The notes below the pieces were generated by a model. The model did not search any database, was not told the DNA's origin, and worked only from the letters and a program-made list of their open reading frames with translations. The position numbers were made by a program, and so were the translations under genes. 64,000 nucleotides of DNA from Micromonospora sp. RHAY321 (lineage in GTDB: Bacteria > Actinomycetota > Actinomycetes > Mycobacteriales > Micromonosporaceae): contig NZ_JAMHIW010000011.1 of NCBI RefSeq assembly GCF_023896955.1, positions 123,816 through 187,815 on the forward strand. Direction: 5' to 3'. Position 1 is the first letter of the stretch; every line of letters begins with the position of its first letter. Below are positions 25,461 to 34,026 of the stretch, in pieces.

Positions 25461-27022
25461 CCGGCCGTGGGCGCCGCGCCGTCCGGTGCGGCGGTGCCAC
25501 CGAGGGCCGCTCCGTCGCCACCGGCGGTGGAACCGCCGGCCACCGCGCCACCGACCACCCCGGTGGAGCCCACCGGGTCGACGGTCGCCGTCGGCGCGGA
25601 GCCGGCGGTACGCGCGAGCAGGGCGGCCAGCAGCTCGTCACCCATCAGCGAGATCGGCGGGGCGCCCATGGTCACCACCACGTCCCCGGGGCGGGCCCGG
25701 CGGACCACCTCGACCGGCGCCGCCTCCCACGAGTCGACGAAGACCTTCCGCTCCGCGGGCAGCGCCACCGCCTCGATCAGCGCCGCCGAGCCCTCACCGG
25801 GCTGGCGCAGCTCACCCGGCCCGAAGACCTCCAGCAGCACCACCTCGTCGGCGATGGCCAGCGCCTCGGCGATCTCCGCCTGCGAGTCGCGGGTGCGGTA
25901 CAGCCGGTACGGCTGGAAGACAACGATCAGCCGCCCGTCCCCGGCCACCTCGCGCAGCGTCTGCATCGCCAGCGTCATCGAGGTCGGGTGGTAGGCGTAC
26001 TCGTCGTAGACCAGCACGCCGTCCGCGACGCCCTTGCGCTCGAAGCGCCGCCGCACGCCGGGGAAGACCGCCAGCGCGGCCTCCGCCGCCTGCAACGGCA
26101 GGTCCAGCAGGTACGCGGTCAGCACCGCGGAGGCACTGTTGAGGCCCATGTGCCGCCCCGGCACCGGCAGCCGGAACTCGCCCAGCGACCGGCCGTCGAT
26201 CGCGGCCAGGTACCGCACCCCGCGCGCCGACGAGACGATGTCGCTCAGTCGCAGGTCGGCGTCGGCCGCCTCGCCGTACGTGTACACCCGCCGCCCCTCG
26301 GCGCGCAGGGTCTCGGCAAGCCGCCGCCCGCCCGGGTCGTCGGCACAGGTGATGATGAAGCCGTCCGGGTCGGTGAGCCGGGCGAACTCGACGAACGCCG
26401 CCTCCAGCGTCGCGTAGTCGCCGTAGGTGTTGAGGTGGTCCGCCTCGACGTTGGTGATGATCGAGACGTACGGGCGGTAGATGAGGAACGAGCGGTCGCT
26501 CTCGTCGGCCTCGACCACGAAGTGCTCGCCGGTGCCGTGGTGGGCGCCCGAGCCGACCTCGGAGATCTCCCCGCCGATCACGAAGGACGGGTCCACCCCG
26601 GCCTGCTGGAGCACCATGGTCACCATCGAGGTGGTGGTGGTCTTGCCGTGGGTGCCGGCGACCGCCACCGCGCGGCGGCCGGTCATCGCCGCGGCGAGCG
26701 CCTCCGAGCGGTGCAGCACCCGCAGGCCACGCCGGCGCGCCTCGACCATCTCCAGGTGGTCCTGCGGAATGGCCGAGGAGTAGACGACGGTGTCCACGCC
26801 ATCGAGGTTGGTCGCCTCGTGGCTCATGTGGATCGTCCCGCCCAGCGCGCGCAGGCCGGCCAGCGACGGCCACTCGCGCAGCTCACTGCCGGAGACCGGG
26901 ATGCCCCGGGTGAGGAAGAGCCGGGCGAGCCCGCTCATGCCGACCCCGCCCACCCCGATGAGGTGGATGGTGCCCAGGTCCTCGGCCGTGAGCGTGCCGG
27001 CGGGGGTGAACTGCGCGGTCAT
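25457..27022 (-). CDS. murC: UDP-N-acetylmuramate-L-alanine ligase MurC
   Basis: 521 residues. The N-terminal UDP-binding loop is IHLIGVGGVGMSGLARLF, the P-loop is VAGTHGKTTTTSMV, and the central motif is EADESDRSFL and TNVEADHLNTYGD. Adds L-Ala to UDP-MurNAc. The last ~55 residues form a Gly/Ala/Thr-rich low-complexity tail not usual in MurC. ATG overlaps the murG stop (ATGA, 27019-27022). The frame is open far upstream, but that is shadow of murG and ftsW. Confidence 0.96.
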   Translation of the reverse strand: MTAQFTPAGTLTAEDLGTIHLIGVGGVGMSGLARLFLTRGIPVSGSELREWPSLAGLRALGGTIHMSHEATNLDGVDTVVYSSAIPQDHLEMVEARRRGLRVLHRSEALAAAMTGRRAVAVAGTHGKTTTTSMVTMVLQQAGVDPSFVIGGEISEVGSGAHHGTGEHFVVEADESDRSFLIYRPYVSIITNVEADHLNTYGDYATLEAAFVEFARLTDPDGFIITCADDPGGRRLAETLRAEGRRVYTYGEAADADLRLSDIVSSARGVRYLAAIDGRSLGEFRLPVPGRHMGLNSASAVLTAYLLDLPLQAAEAALAVFPGVRRRFERKGVADGVLVYDEYAYHPTSMTLAMQTLREVAGDGRLIVVFQPYRLYRTRDSQAEIAEALAIADEVVLLEVFGPGELRQPGEGSAALIEAVALPAERKVFVDSWEAAPVEVVRRARPGDVVVTMGAPPISLMGDELLAALLARTAGSAPTATVDPVGSTGVVGGAVAGGSTAGGDGAALGGTAAPDGAAPTAG

Positions 27023-28125
27023 CGGGCCACCGCCTCGATGACGAACGCCCGCAGCGCCTCGTCGCCGTCGCGCCGCCCGTACGCCGCCGCCGCCGCGCCC
27101 ATGCCGTACAGCCGCTGCGGGTCGCGGATCAGCGGGATGACGGTGCGCTCCAGCCAGTCCGGGGTCAGCTCCGCGTCGTCGACGAGCAGGCCACCACCGC
27201 TCTCCACCACGGGCAGCGCGTTGCGCTTCTGCTCCTGGTTGCTGTGCGGGTACGGCACGTAGATCGTGGGCAGCCCGATCGCGGCCACCTCGGCGACGGT
27301 CATCGCCCCACCCCGGGCCAGCATCAGGTCGGCGGCGGCGTAGCCCAGCTCCATCTCCGACAGGTAGGGCAGCGTCACGTACGGCACCGGCAGGTCGGTG
27401 GGGATCGGCACCGGCTCGTTGCGGGCACCCATCACGTGCAGCACCTGCACGCCGTTGCGGGCCAGCTCCTTGGCGGCCCCGGAGACCGCCAGGTTGATCG
27501 AGCGGGCGCCCGACGAGCCGCCGGCGACGAAGAGCACCGGCAGGTCGGGGCGGAGCCCGAAGTGGGAACGTGCGGCGTTGCGCAGCGCGTACCGGTCCAG
27601 CCCGGCGATGGTGCGGCGCAGCGGCACCCCGACCACGCGGGCGTCGCGCAACGACTCGGCCTGGCTGGGCTGGTGCGGGAAGCCGACCGCGATGTTCTTG
27701 GTGAACTTCATGCCCAGCCGGTTGGCCACCCCCGGCGGCACGTTCACCTCGTGGATCACCATGGGCAGCTCCCGGCGCCAGGCGGCCAGGTAGGCCGGCA
27801 CCGAGACGTACCCGCCGAAGCCGACCACCGCGTCGGCCTGGACCTCGTCGATCACCTTGCCCGCGGCGCGGGCCGCGGTCCACATCCGGCCCGGGGTACG
27901 GACCAGGTTCATGTTCACCGACCGGGGCAGCTGGTACGCCGGGATCTGGCGCAGGTCGTAGCCGTGCGGCGGGATGAGCTCGTTCTCCATGCCCTTGGGT
28001 GTGCCGAGGCAGGTGATCCGGACGCCCGGGTCGTGTCGGCGCAGGCAGTCGGCGAAGGCCAGCAACGGGTAGATGTGACCCCCGGTGCCACCTCCCGCGA
28101 GCACTACCGAACGCAGCGGACCCAT
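27019..28125 (-). CDS. murG: UDP-GlcNAc:lipid I GlcNAc transferase MurG
   Basis: 368 residues, GT-B glycosyltransferase making lipid II on the inner membrane face. The first G-loop is VVLAGGGTGGHIYPLLAFAD and the donor site shows FVAGGSSGARSIN and ARGGAMTVAEVAAIGLPTIYVPYPHSNQEQKRNA. Its ATG shares one base with the ftsW stop (TGATG). Confidence 0.97.
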   Translation of the reverse strand: MGPLRSVVLAGGGTGGHIYPLLAFADCLRRHDPGVRITCLGTPKGMENELIPPHGYDLRQIPAYQLPRSVNMNLVRTPGRMWTAARAAGKVIDEVQADAVVGFGGYVSVPAYLAAWRRELPMVIHEVNVPPGVANRLGMKFTKNIAVGFPHQPSQAESLRDARVVGVPLRRTIAGLDRYALRNAARSHFGLRPDLPVLFVAGGSSGARSINLAVSGAAKELARNGVQVLHVMGARNEPVPIPTDLPVPYVTLPYLSEMELGYAAADLMLARGGAMTVAEVAAIGLPTIYVPYPHSNQEQKRNALPVVESGGGLLVDDAELTPDWLERTVIPLIRDPQRLYGMGAAAAAYGRRDGDEALRAFVIEAVAR

Positions 28126-29822
28126 CAGCGTCTCCTCTCGTTCGCCGAACCCGCGCGACTCCGGCCCTGCCGGACGCCGCGCGGTGCGGCCTGGTCGTCC
28201 TGTCGCCGCTCGCGGGACCGGGGCACGGACCCTCGGCCAGCCGGCGGCGTCGCCGGCCGGCGACGCCGGCCGGGAAGCGGCGGCAACGGGGCCCAGAGTA
28301 GTCGGACCCACCGGGCCGGCGGACGGGCATGCAGTGCTCTGGCCGCATCGGGTTCGGCGCGCGCGAACGACGCCAGCATCCCGATCGCGGCCAGCGTCAC
28401 GACCAGGGCACTTCCGCCGTCGGAGATGAACGGCAGCGGCAGGCCGGTGATCGGCAGCAGCCCGACCACCCCACCGATGTTGATCACGGCCTGGCTGACC
28501 AGCCAGGTGGTCACCGCGGCGGCGGCCAGCCGGCGGAACGGATCGTCGACCCGCCGGGCGATCCGCAGCCCGGTGTACGCGAGCACCGCGAAGAGGGCGA
28601 GCACCACGCCGCAGCCGATCACGCCCAGCTCCTCGGCGATGATCGCGAAGATGAAGTCGTTGTGCGCCGCGGGCAGCCAGTCCCACTTGAGGCTGCTCTT
28701 GCCCAGGCCGACGCCGAACCAGCCGCCGTGCTCGATCGCCAGCCGGCCCTGGTAGATCTGGTAGCAGGGGTCACCGCACTCCTGCGGCGGCGGCGGGTTG
28801 AGAAAGTAGGTGAGCCGGGCGAAGCGGTAGTTCTCCTTGCCCTGCTCGCCGGAACCGGCGCCCAGCGAGGCCACCGCGATGAGCAGGCCGATCCCGGCCA
28901 GGCCGGCCACCGAGAGCGCGCCGAAGACCCGCATCCGCACCCCGGCGGCCCAGAGCAGGCCGACCACCAGGGCCAGCAGGCACAGCATGGTGCCGACGTC
29001 GTTGTAGCCGACCAGGACGAAGAGCAGGCCGATCACCGGGAAGAGCGGGGTGGCCAACTCCCGCCACCAGCCCAGCGCCGCACCCTTGCGAACGATCACG
29101 TGCGCGCCCCACAGCACCAGCGCGAACTTGGCCAACTCGGAGGGCTGGAGCTGGATCCCGCCGACGAACAGCCAGAGCAGCTCGGCGCGCAACGGGCCGA
29201 GCTGGGCCGAGTCCTGCCCGGTCAGCCGGGCGTAGGCGAGCAGCAGGTTGAGCACCAGCAGCAGTCCCACCGAGGTGAACAGCAGCGGGCGGCCCAGCGC
29301 CCGGTACGTGCTGGCGGGGAGCCGCTGGCAGGCCCAGAAGGCGCCGATGCCGATCACCGCGAAGATCGCCTGCTTGGTCGCCGAGGCGGTCGCGTTGCCG
29401 TCCTCGGCGAAGTCCCGCACGCTGGTCGCCGAGAAGACCATGGTCAGCCCGATCAGCAGCAGCAGACCGGCACTGGACAGCAGCAGGTAGTAGGAGGCCA
29501 GCGGCCGGTCCAGCAGGCCGCGCAGCGCGGCCAGCCCGCCGGCGGCGTCCAGCCCGCGCAGCGGCACGGCAGCGGCCGGTTCCGGCTCACGCGCCGCCGC
29601 GCCCGGTGCCGGTCCGCGCCTGTCGTCCTGGCCGCGCGGGTCGTCCGGCCCGCGCCTGCCGTCCGGTCCGCGCGGCGACGCGGTACGCGACGCGCCCGGT
29701 GACCGTCGCGGCCGGCCGCCTGTCCTGTCCTCGGTGCCTGGTTCCTCCCCCACCCGGACATCATCACCGCTGTGCGCGCCGGGCACGCCCACAACGGCGC
29801 CTCCGGCGTGTCGGGCGGACAC
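28125..29822 (-). CDS. ftsW: SEDS-family septal glycosyltransferase FtsW
   Basis: 565 residues including long charged tails. Residues ~1-110 are Arg/Pro/Asp-rich; ten hydrophobic segments follow, with the SEDS features VFSATSV near the first helix, LQPSELAKFALVLWGA, AAHNDFIFAIIAEELGVIG and GLPLPFISDGGSALV. The C-terminal ~65 residues are again basic and disordered. Polymerises lipid II with FtsI. The start is uncertain: the GTG at 29822 is the longest choice and another GTG at 29753 is possible. murD, which usually precedes it, is absent. Confidence 0.93.
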   Translation of the reverse strand: MSARHAGGAVVGVPGAHSGDDVRVGEEPGTEDRTGGRPRRSPGASRTASPRGPDGRRGPDDPRGQDDRRGPAPGAAAREPEPAAAVPLRGLDAAGGLAALRGLLDRPLASYYLLLSSAGLLLLIGLTMVFSATSVRDFAEDGNATASATKQAIFAVIGIGAFWACQRLPASTYRALGRPLLFTSVGLLLVLNLLLAYARLTGQDSAQLGPLRAELLWLFVGGIQLQPSELAKFALVLWGAHVIVRKGAALGWWRELATPLFPVIGLLFVLVGYNDVGTMLCLLALVVGLLWAAGVRMRVFGALSVAGLAGIGLLIAVASLGAGSGEQGKENYRFARLTYFLNPPPPQECGDPCYQIYQGRLAIEHGGWFGVGLGKSSLKWDWLPAAHNDFIFAIIAEELGVIGCGVVLALFAVLAYTGLRIARRVDDPFRRLAAAAVTTWLVSQAVINIGGVVGLLPITGLPLPFISDGGSALVVTLAAIGMLASFARAEPDAARALHARPPARWVRLLWAPLPPLPGRRRRPATPPAGRGSVPRSRERRQDDQAAPRGVRQGRSRAGSANERRR

Positions 29823-29890
29823 GCCACGGCCCCCGGTGGTCCGCCGCGGGCGGGACCGGGGGCCGAGGTGTGCTGGCCGGCGTGCGCCGG

Positions 29891-31015
29891 TCAGGTCATG
29901 TTGGCGAGGAACTCGCTGTAGAACAGGCCCAACGCGATGGCCACGCCGATGCCGGCGATGATCCAGAATCGGACCACGATGTTGACCTCGCTCCAGCCGG
30001 CCAACTCGAAGTGGTGCTGCAGCGGCGACATCCGGAAGACGCGCTTGCCGGTGGTCCGGAAGGAGATGATCTGGATCACCACGGACATCGTGATGATCAC
30101 GAAGAGCCCGCCGATGATCGGCAGCAGCAGGATGGTCCGGGTGGACATCGCCATGCCGGCGATCAGGCCGCCCAGCCCCAGCGCGCCGGTGTCACCCATG
30201 AAGATCCGCGCCGGGGACGTGTTCCACCACAGGAAGCCGACACAGGCTCCCGCGGCCGCTCCGGCTATCAGGGCGATCTCCAACGGGTCACGCACCGAGT
30301 AGCAGTACGGCTGGGTGTAGTTCGGGTCGGCGCACCAGTGCCGGTACTGCCAGAACGCGATCAACGCGTACGCGGCGAGCACCATCACCGAGGCGCCGGT
30401 GGCCAGACCGTCCAGGCCGTCGGTGAGGTTCACACCGTTCGTCGCGCCCATCACCACGAAGATGAAGATGATGACGGCGCCGATCTTGCTGACCTCCAGG
30501 GCGTCGATGTCCCGGATGAAGCTCAGCGTGGTGCTGCCCACCGTCTCGGTGTTGGTCACCGCACCCGACGCGTCGGTCATCGTGCTCGGGAAGTAGAGCG
30601 CGACCACGCCGAAGACCGCGCCGACCAGGATCTGGCCGAGGAGCTTGCCGCGCTTGTTCAGCCCCGCGCTGTTGCGCTTGCGCACCTTGAGGAAGTCGTC
30701 GAGGAAGCCGACCGCACCGGAGAAGACCATCAGCCCCAGCAGCACCAGTGCGGTGATGGTGGGCTCCACCTGGGCGATCTGCGCGTCCGGCAGGGTCGTG
30801 AGAGCCAGGTGCCCGGCCACGTACGCGATCACCGTGGCCAGGATGAAGACCACGCCGCCCATCGTGGGCGTGCCCTTCTTGGTCTGGTGCATGGCCGGGC
30901 CCTCGGCCCGGATCGGCTGGCCGGCCTTGAGCCGGGTGAACACCTTGATCGCGATCGGGGTGCAGAAGAGCGACACGAGGAACGCCACCCCGACGGCGAC
31001 GATGACCGCCCTCAC
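29891..31015 (-). CDS. mraY: Phospho-MurNAc-pentapeptide transferase MraY
   Basis: 374 residues, ten-TM enzyme making lipid I. Signature stretches are HQTKKGTPTMGGVVFI, the aspartate pair in GAVGFLDDFLKVRK, TDGLDGLATGASVMV and the C-terminal MSPLQHHFELAGWSE. The GTG start overlaps the murF stop (GTGA, 31012-31015). Confidence 0.97.
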   Translation of the reverse strand: MRAVIVAVGVAFLVSLFCTPIAIKVFTRLKAGQPIRAEGPAMHQTKKGTPTMGGVVFILATVIAYVAGHLALTTLPDAQIAQVEPTITALVLLGLMVFSGAVGFLDDFLKVRKRNSAGLNKRGKLLGQILVGAVFGVVALYFPSTMTDASGAVTNTETVGSTTLSFIRDIDALEVSKIGAVIIFIFVVMGATNGVNLTDGLDGLATGASVMVLAAYALIAFWQYRHWCADPNYTQPYCYSVRDPLEIALIAGAAAGACVGFLWWNTSPARIFMGDTGALGLGGLIAGMAMSTRTILLLPIIGGLFVIITMSVVIQIISFRTTGKRVFRMSPLQHHFELAGWSEVNIVVRFWIIAGIGVAIALGLFYSEFLANMT

Positions 31016-32415
31016 GCGGCAGCTCCGTTCCCGGAGGCGGCGTCGGCGCGCAGGGCGTCGGCCACCTCCCACGTCCGGTACCGGGAGCCCTTGACCAGGA
31101 CGACATCGCCCGGCCGTAGCTCGCCCCGCAGCACCTCGACGGCCGCCGCCTGATCGGTGAGCAGCACCGACTCTCCTCCCCAGTTCCCTACCGCTGTCGC
31201 GCCCTCATGGATCGGCGCTGCCGGCTCGCCCACCACGAGCAGCCGGTCGACACCCAGCTCGGCCGCGAGTTGGCCGACCTCAGCGTGGCCGTCCCGCTCG
31301 AACGGGCCCAGCTCGGCCATGTAACCGAGCACCGCGACGGTACGCCGACCCCGGCCGAGCGTGGCGAGCGCCTTCAGCGCCGCCGACATCGACGCCGGAT
31401 TGGCGTTGTACGAGTCGTCGATGACGGTCACCCCGTCGGGGCGGTCGAAGACGTCCATCCGCCGGGTCGATACCAGCCCCAGCTCGCCGAGCGCCGTGGC
31501 CAGGTCGGCCAGCGGCATGCCCAGCTCCCGGGCGACCGCCGCCGCGGCGAGGGTGTTCGAGACCTGGTGGCGGCCGGTCAGCCCGAGCCGCACCGGCGCA
31601 CTCCCCTCCGGGGTGACCAGGGTGTACGACGCGCGCCCCCGGTCGTCGAGCGTGACGTCCTCGGCCCGCACGTCGGCGTCCGGTGCCTCGCCGTAGCGGA
31701 CCACCCGGGCCCGGGTGCGGCTCGCCATCGCGTCCACCCGCGGGTCATCGGCGTTCAGGACGGCCAGGCCGTCGGACGGCAGCGCCTCGACCAGCTCCCC
31801 CTTGGCCAGGGCGATGGTCTCCTGCGAGCCGAACTCTCCGATGTGCGACGTCCCGACGTTGAGCACCACGGAGATCCTCGGGGGCACCACCTCGCACAGG
31901 TAGCGCACGTGCCCCACCCCGCGGGAGCCCTTCTCCAGCACCAGGTAGCGGGTGTCCGGCCCGGCCTGCAACGCGGTGTACGGGTGCCCCAGCTCGTTGT
32001 TGAACGAGCCGGGCGGCGCCACCGTGGCCCCGAGCCGGGCGGTGAGCTGGCCGATCAGGTCCTTGGTGGTGGTCTTGCCGGACGAGCCGGTCAGCCCGAC
32101 CACGGTCAGCCCGGGCAGCCGGTCCACCACGGCGCGGGCCAGCCGGCCCATCGCGGTCAGCGCGTCGGCGACCAGCACCATCGGCACCCCGGGCACCTCG
32201 CGGGTGCCGAGCACCGCCACCGCACCGGAGGCCACCGCCGCCGCCGCGTAGTCGTGCCCGTCGACCTTCTCCCCCGGGAAGGCCACGAAGAGCGAGCCGG
32301 GGGCAACCTTGCGCGAGTCGAACTCGACCGGGCCGGTGACGGTGGCGGCCGGGTCGGCGGCCACCAGCCGCCCGTCGACCGCCGCGGCCACCTCGGCCAG
32401 GCTCAGCGCGATCAC
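31012..32415 (-). CDS. murF: UDP-MurNAc-tripeptide-D-Ala-D-Ala ligase MurF
   Basis: 467 residues. N-terminal substrate domain (FDSRKVAPGSLFVAFPGEKVDGHDY), P-loop VVGLTGSSGKTTTKDLIG, and C-terminal domain with DDSYNANPASMSAALKAL. Adds D-Ala-D-Ala to the tripeptide. GTG start overlaps the murE stop (32412-32415). Confidence 0.97.
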   Translation of the reverse strand: MIALSLAEVAAAVDGRLVAADPAATVTGPVEFDSRKVAPGSLFVAFPGEKVDGHDYAAAAVASGAVAVLGTREVPGVPMVLVADALTAMGRLARAVVDRLPGLTVVGLTGSSGKTTTKDLIGQLTARLGATVAPPGSFNNELGHPYTALQAGPDTRYLVLEKGSRGVGHVRYLCEVVPPRISVVLNVGTSHIGEFGSQETIALAKGELVEALPSDGLAVLNADDPRVDAMASRTRARVVRYGEAPDADVRAEDVTLDDRGRASYTLVTPEGSAPVRLGLTGRHQVSNTLAAAAVARELGMPLADLATALGELGLVSTRRMDVFDRPDGVTVIDDSYNANPASMSAALKALATLGRGRRTVAVLGYMAELGPFERDGHAEVGQLAAELGVDRLLVVGEPAAPIHEGATAVGNWGGESVLLTDQAAAVEVLRGELRPGDVVLVKGSRYRTWEVADALRADAASGNGAAA

Positions 32416-33935
32416 CGCTGACCCGCCAGGTCACCGAAGCGGGCGCGCAGCGCGTCGGCCAGCTCGCTTCTGTCGTCGAACGGGAGCACCTCGCCGTCCA
32501 CCTCCTGGCCACGCTCGTGGCCCTTGCCGAGCAGGGCGATCACGTCGCCCGGGTCGCTCAGCCGGACCGCCTCGTCGATCGCGGCCCGCCGGCCGGCCAC
32601 CTCGATGATCCGGGCGGCGGTGCCTGCCCGGTACGCCCCGGCGAGCACCTCGGCGCGGATCTCCGCCGGGTCCTCGGTGCGCGGGTTGTCGTCGGTCACC
32701 AGCACCACGTCGGCTCCCTCCGCCGCGGCGGCGCCCATCACCGGCCGCTTGCCCCGGTCCCGGTCCCCACCGGCCCCGATCACGCAGATCAGCCGGCCCG
32801 CGCTCAGCTCACGCAGCGCGGCCAGCGCGGCGACGATCGCGTCCGACTTGTGCGCGTAGTCGACCACCCCGCGCACCGGCCCGACGACGTCGACGAGCTC
32901 CAGCCTGCCGGGCACGCCCCCGCACGCGGCCACGCCGGCCGCCGCCGTCGCCGGGTCCACCCCGGCGCCGACCAGCGCGGCGATCGCCAGCAGGGCGTTG
33001 GCCACGTTGTGCCGCCCCGGCAGCGCCACGGCGGCGGGCAGGACCAGCCCGTCCGGGCCGTGCACGGTGAACCGCTGGGCGTAGCCCTCGCCGTTCACGC
33101 CGTCGGCCCACCACGTCGCCTCCGGGTCGCCGGCCGCCGAGTAGGTGACCGTCGCCGGCTTGTACAGCGGCTTCAGCGCGGGATCGTCGTGGTTGAGCAC
33201 CTCGACCGCGCACCGGCCGTCGAAGAGCTGCGCCTTCGCGGCGAAGTAGTCGGCGCTGTCGGCGTGGAAGTCCAGATGGTCGGAACCGAAGTTGGTGTAG
33301 CCGCCGACGGCGAACCGGACACCGCCCACCCGGCCCATGGCCAGAGCGTGGCTGGAGACCTCCATGACCACCGCGGTGACCCCACGCTCGCGGGCCGTGG
33401 CCAGCATGGCGTGCAGGTCGGTCGCCTCCGGGGTGGTGCGCACGCTGTCGATCACCAGGTCACCGAGCCGGGTCTCCACCGTGCCGATCAACCCGGTGGT
33501 GTGCCCGGCGGCGCGCAGCCCCGACTCGATCAGGTACGCGGTGGAGGTCTTGCCGGCGGTGCCGGTCACGCCGATCACGGTGAGCCCGGCGGTCGGGTCG
33601 CCGTAGACGGCCGAGGCCACCTCGCCGAGCGCCGCGCGCGGGTCGGGGACCACCAGGACGGGCAGGCCCGTCCCCGCCACCAGCTCCGCGCCGGCCGGGT
33701 CGGTCAGCACCGCCACGGCGCCCGCCTCGGCGGCGCCGGCAGCGAACTCCGCGCCGTGCCGGCGAGCGCCGGGCAGGGCCGCGTACAGGTCGCCGGGCCG
33801 GACCTCCTGGCTGGCGTGGGTGGCCCCTGCGACGACCACACCGGCGGCGTCCGCCGGAAGGTCGACGGCGAGCCGGACGGCGAGATCGCCGAGCCGGACT
33901 CCGGTCACGGTACGTGGACGTGGATTGCCGGGCAC
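32412..33935 (-). CDS. murE: UDP-MurNAc-dipeptide ligase MurE
   Basis: 507 residues. P-loop VIGVTGTAGKTSTAYLIESGL, VMEVSSHALAMGRV, and near the C terminus TDDNPRTEDPAEI. The DNPR arginine context is the meso-diaminopimelate selectivity loop, so the third residue of the stem peptide is predicted to be A2pm. Micromonospora walls can carry hydroxy-A2pm by later modification. I use the GTG at 33935 (VPGNPRPRTVTGVRLGDLA) because a TAGGGT box lies eight bases upstream; a longer frame exists to 34082. Confidence 0.94.
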   Translation of the reverse strand: MPGNPRPRTVTGVRLGDLAVRLAVDLPADAAGVVVAGATHASQEVRPGDLYAALPGARRHGAEFAAGAAEAGAVAVLTDPAGAELVAGTGLPVLVVPDPRAALGEVASAVYGDPTAGLTVIGVTGTAGKTSTAYLIESGLRAAGHTTGLIGTVETRLGDLVIDSVRTTPEATDLHAMLATARERGVTAVVMEVSSHALAMGRVGGVRFAVGGYTNFGSDHLDFHADSADYFAAKAQLFDGRCAVEVLNHDDPALKPLYKPATVTYSAAGDPEATWWADGVNGEGYAQRFTVHGPDGLVLPAAVALPGRHNVANALLAIAALVGAGVDPATAAAGVAACGGVPGRLELVDVVGPVRGVVDYAHKSDAIVAALAALRELSAGRLICVIGAGGDRDRGKRPVMGAAAAEGADVVLVTDDNPRTEDPAEIRAEVLAGAYRAGTAARIIEVAGRRAAIDEAVRLSDPGDVIALLGKGHERGQEVDGEVLPFDDRSELADALRARFGDLAGQR

Positions 33936-33943
33936 GGCGTCAG

Positions 33944-33949
33944 ACCCTA
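33944..33949 (-). promoter_or_regulatory. -10 element TAGGGT upstream of murE
   Basis: TAGGGT followed by CTGACGCC and the murE GTG, in the 91-base ftsI-murE gap. It suggests an internal leaderless promoter serving murE and genes downstream. No good -35 is visible. Confidence 0.4.
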
Positions 33950-34026
33950 CCCGGTCGTCCGGTTCCGGCCGCACAGCCGCCCCGGTGGTTCGTCGGCACT
34001 CACCGATGATGTCCCGCCGTCGCTGC

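Noticed and set aside
25457..28348. Apparent 963-residue fusion ending in MurC
   Set aside because: The extra N-terminal 440 residues are an out-of-frame reading of murG and ftsW; murC has its own ATG overlapping the murG stop.
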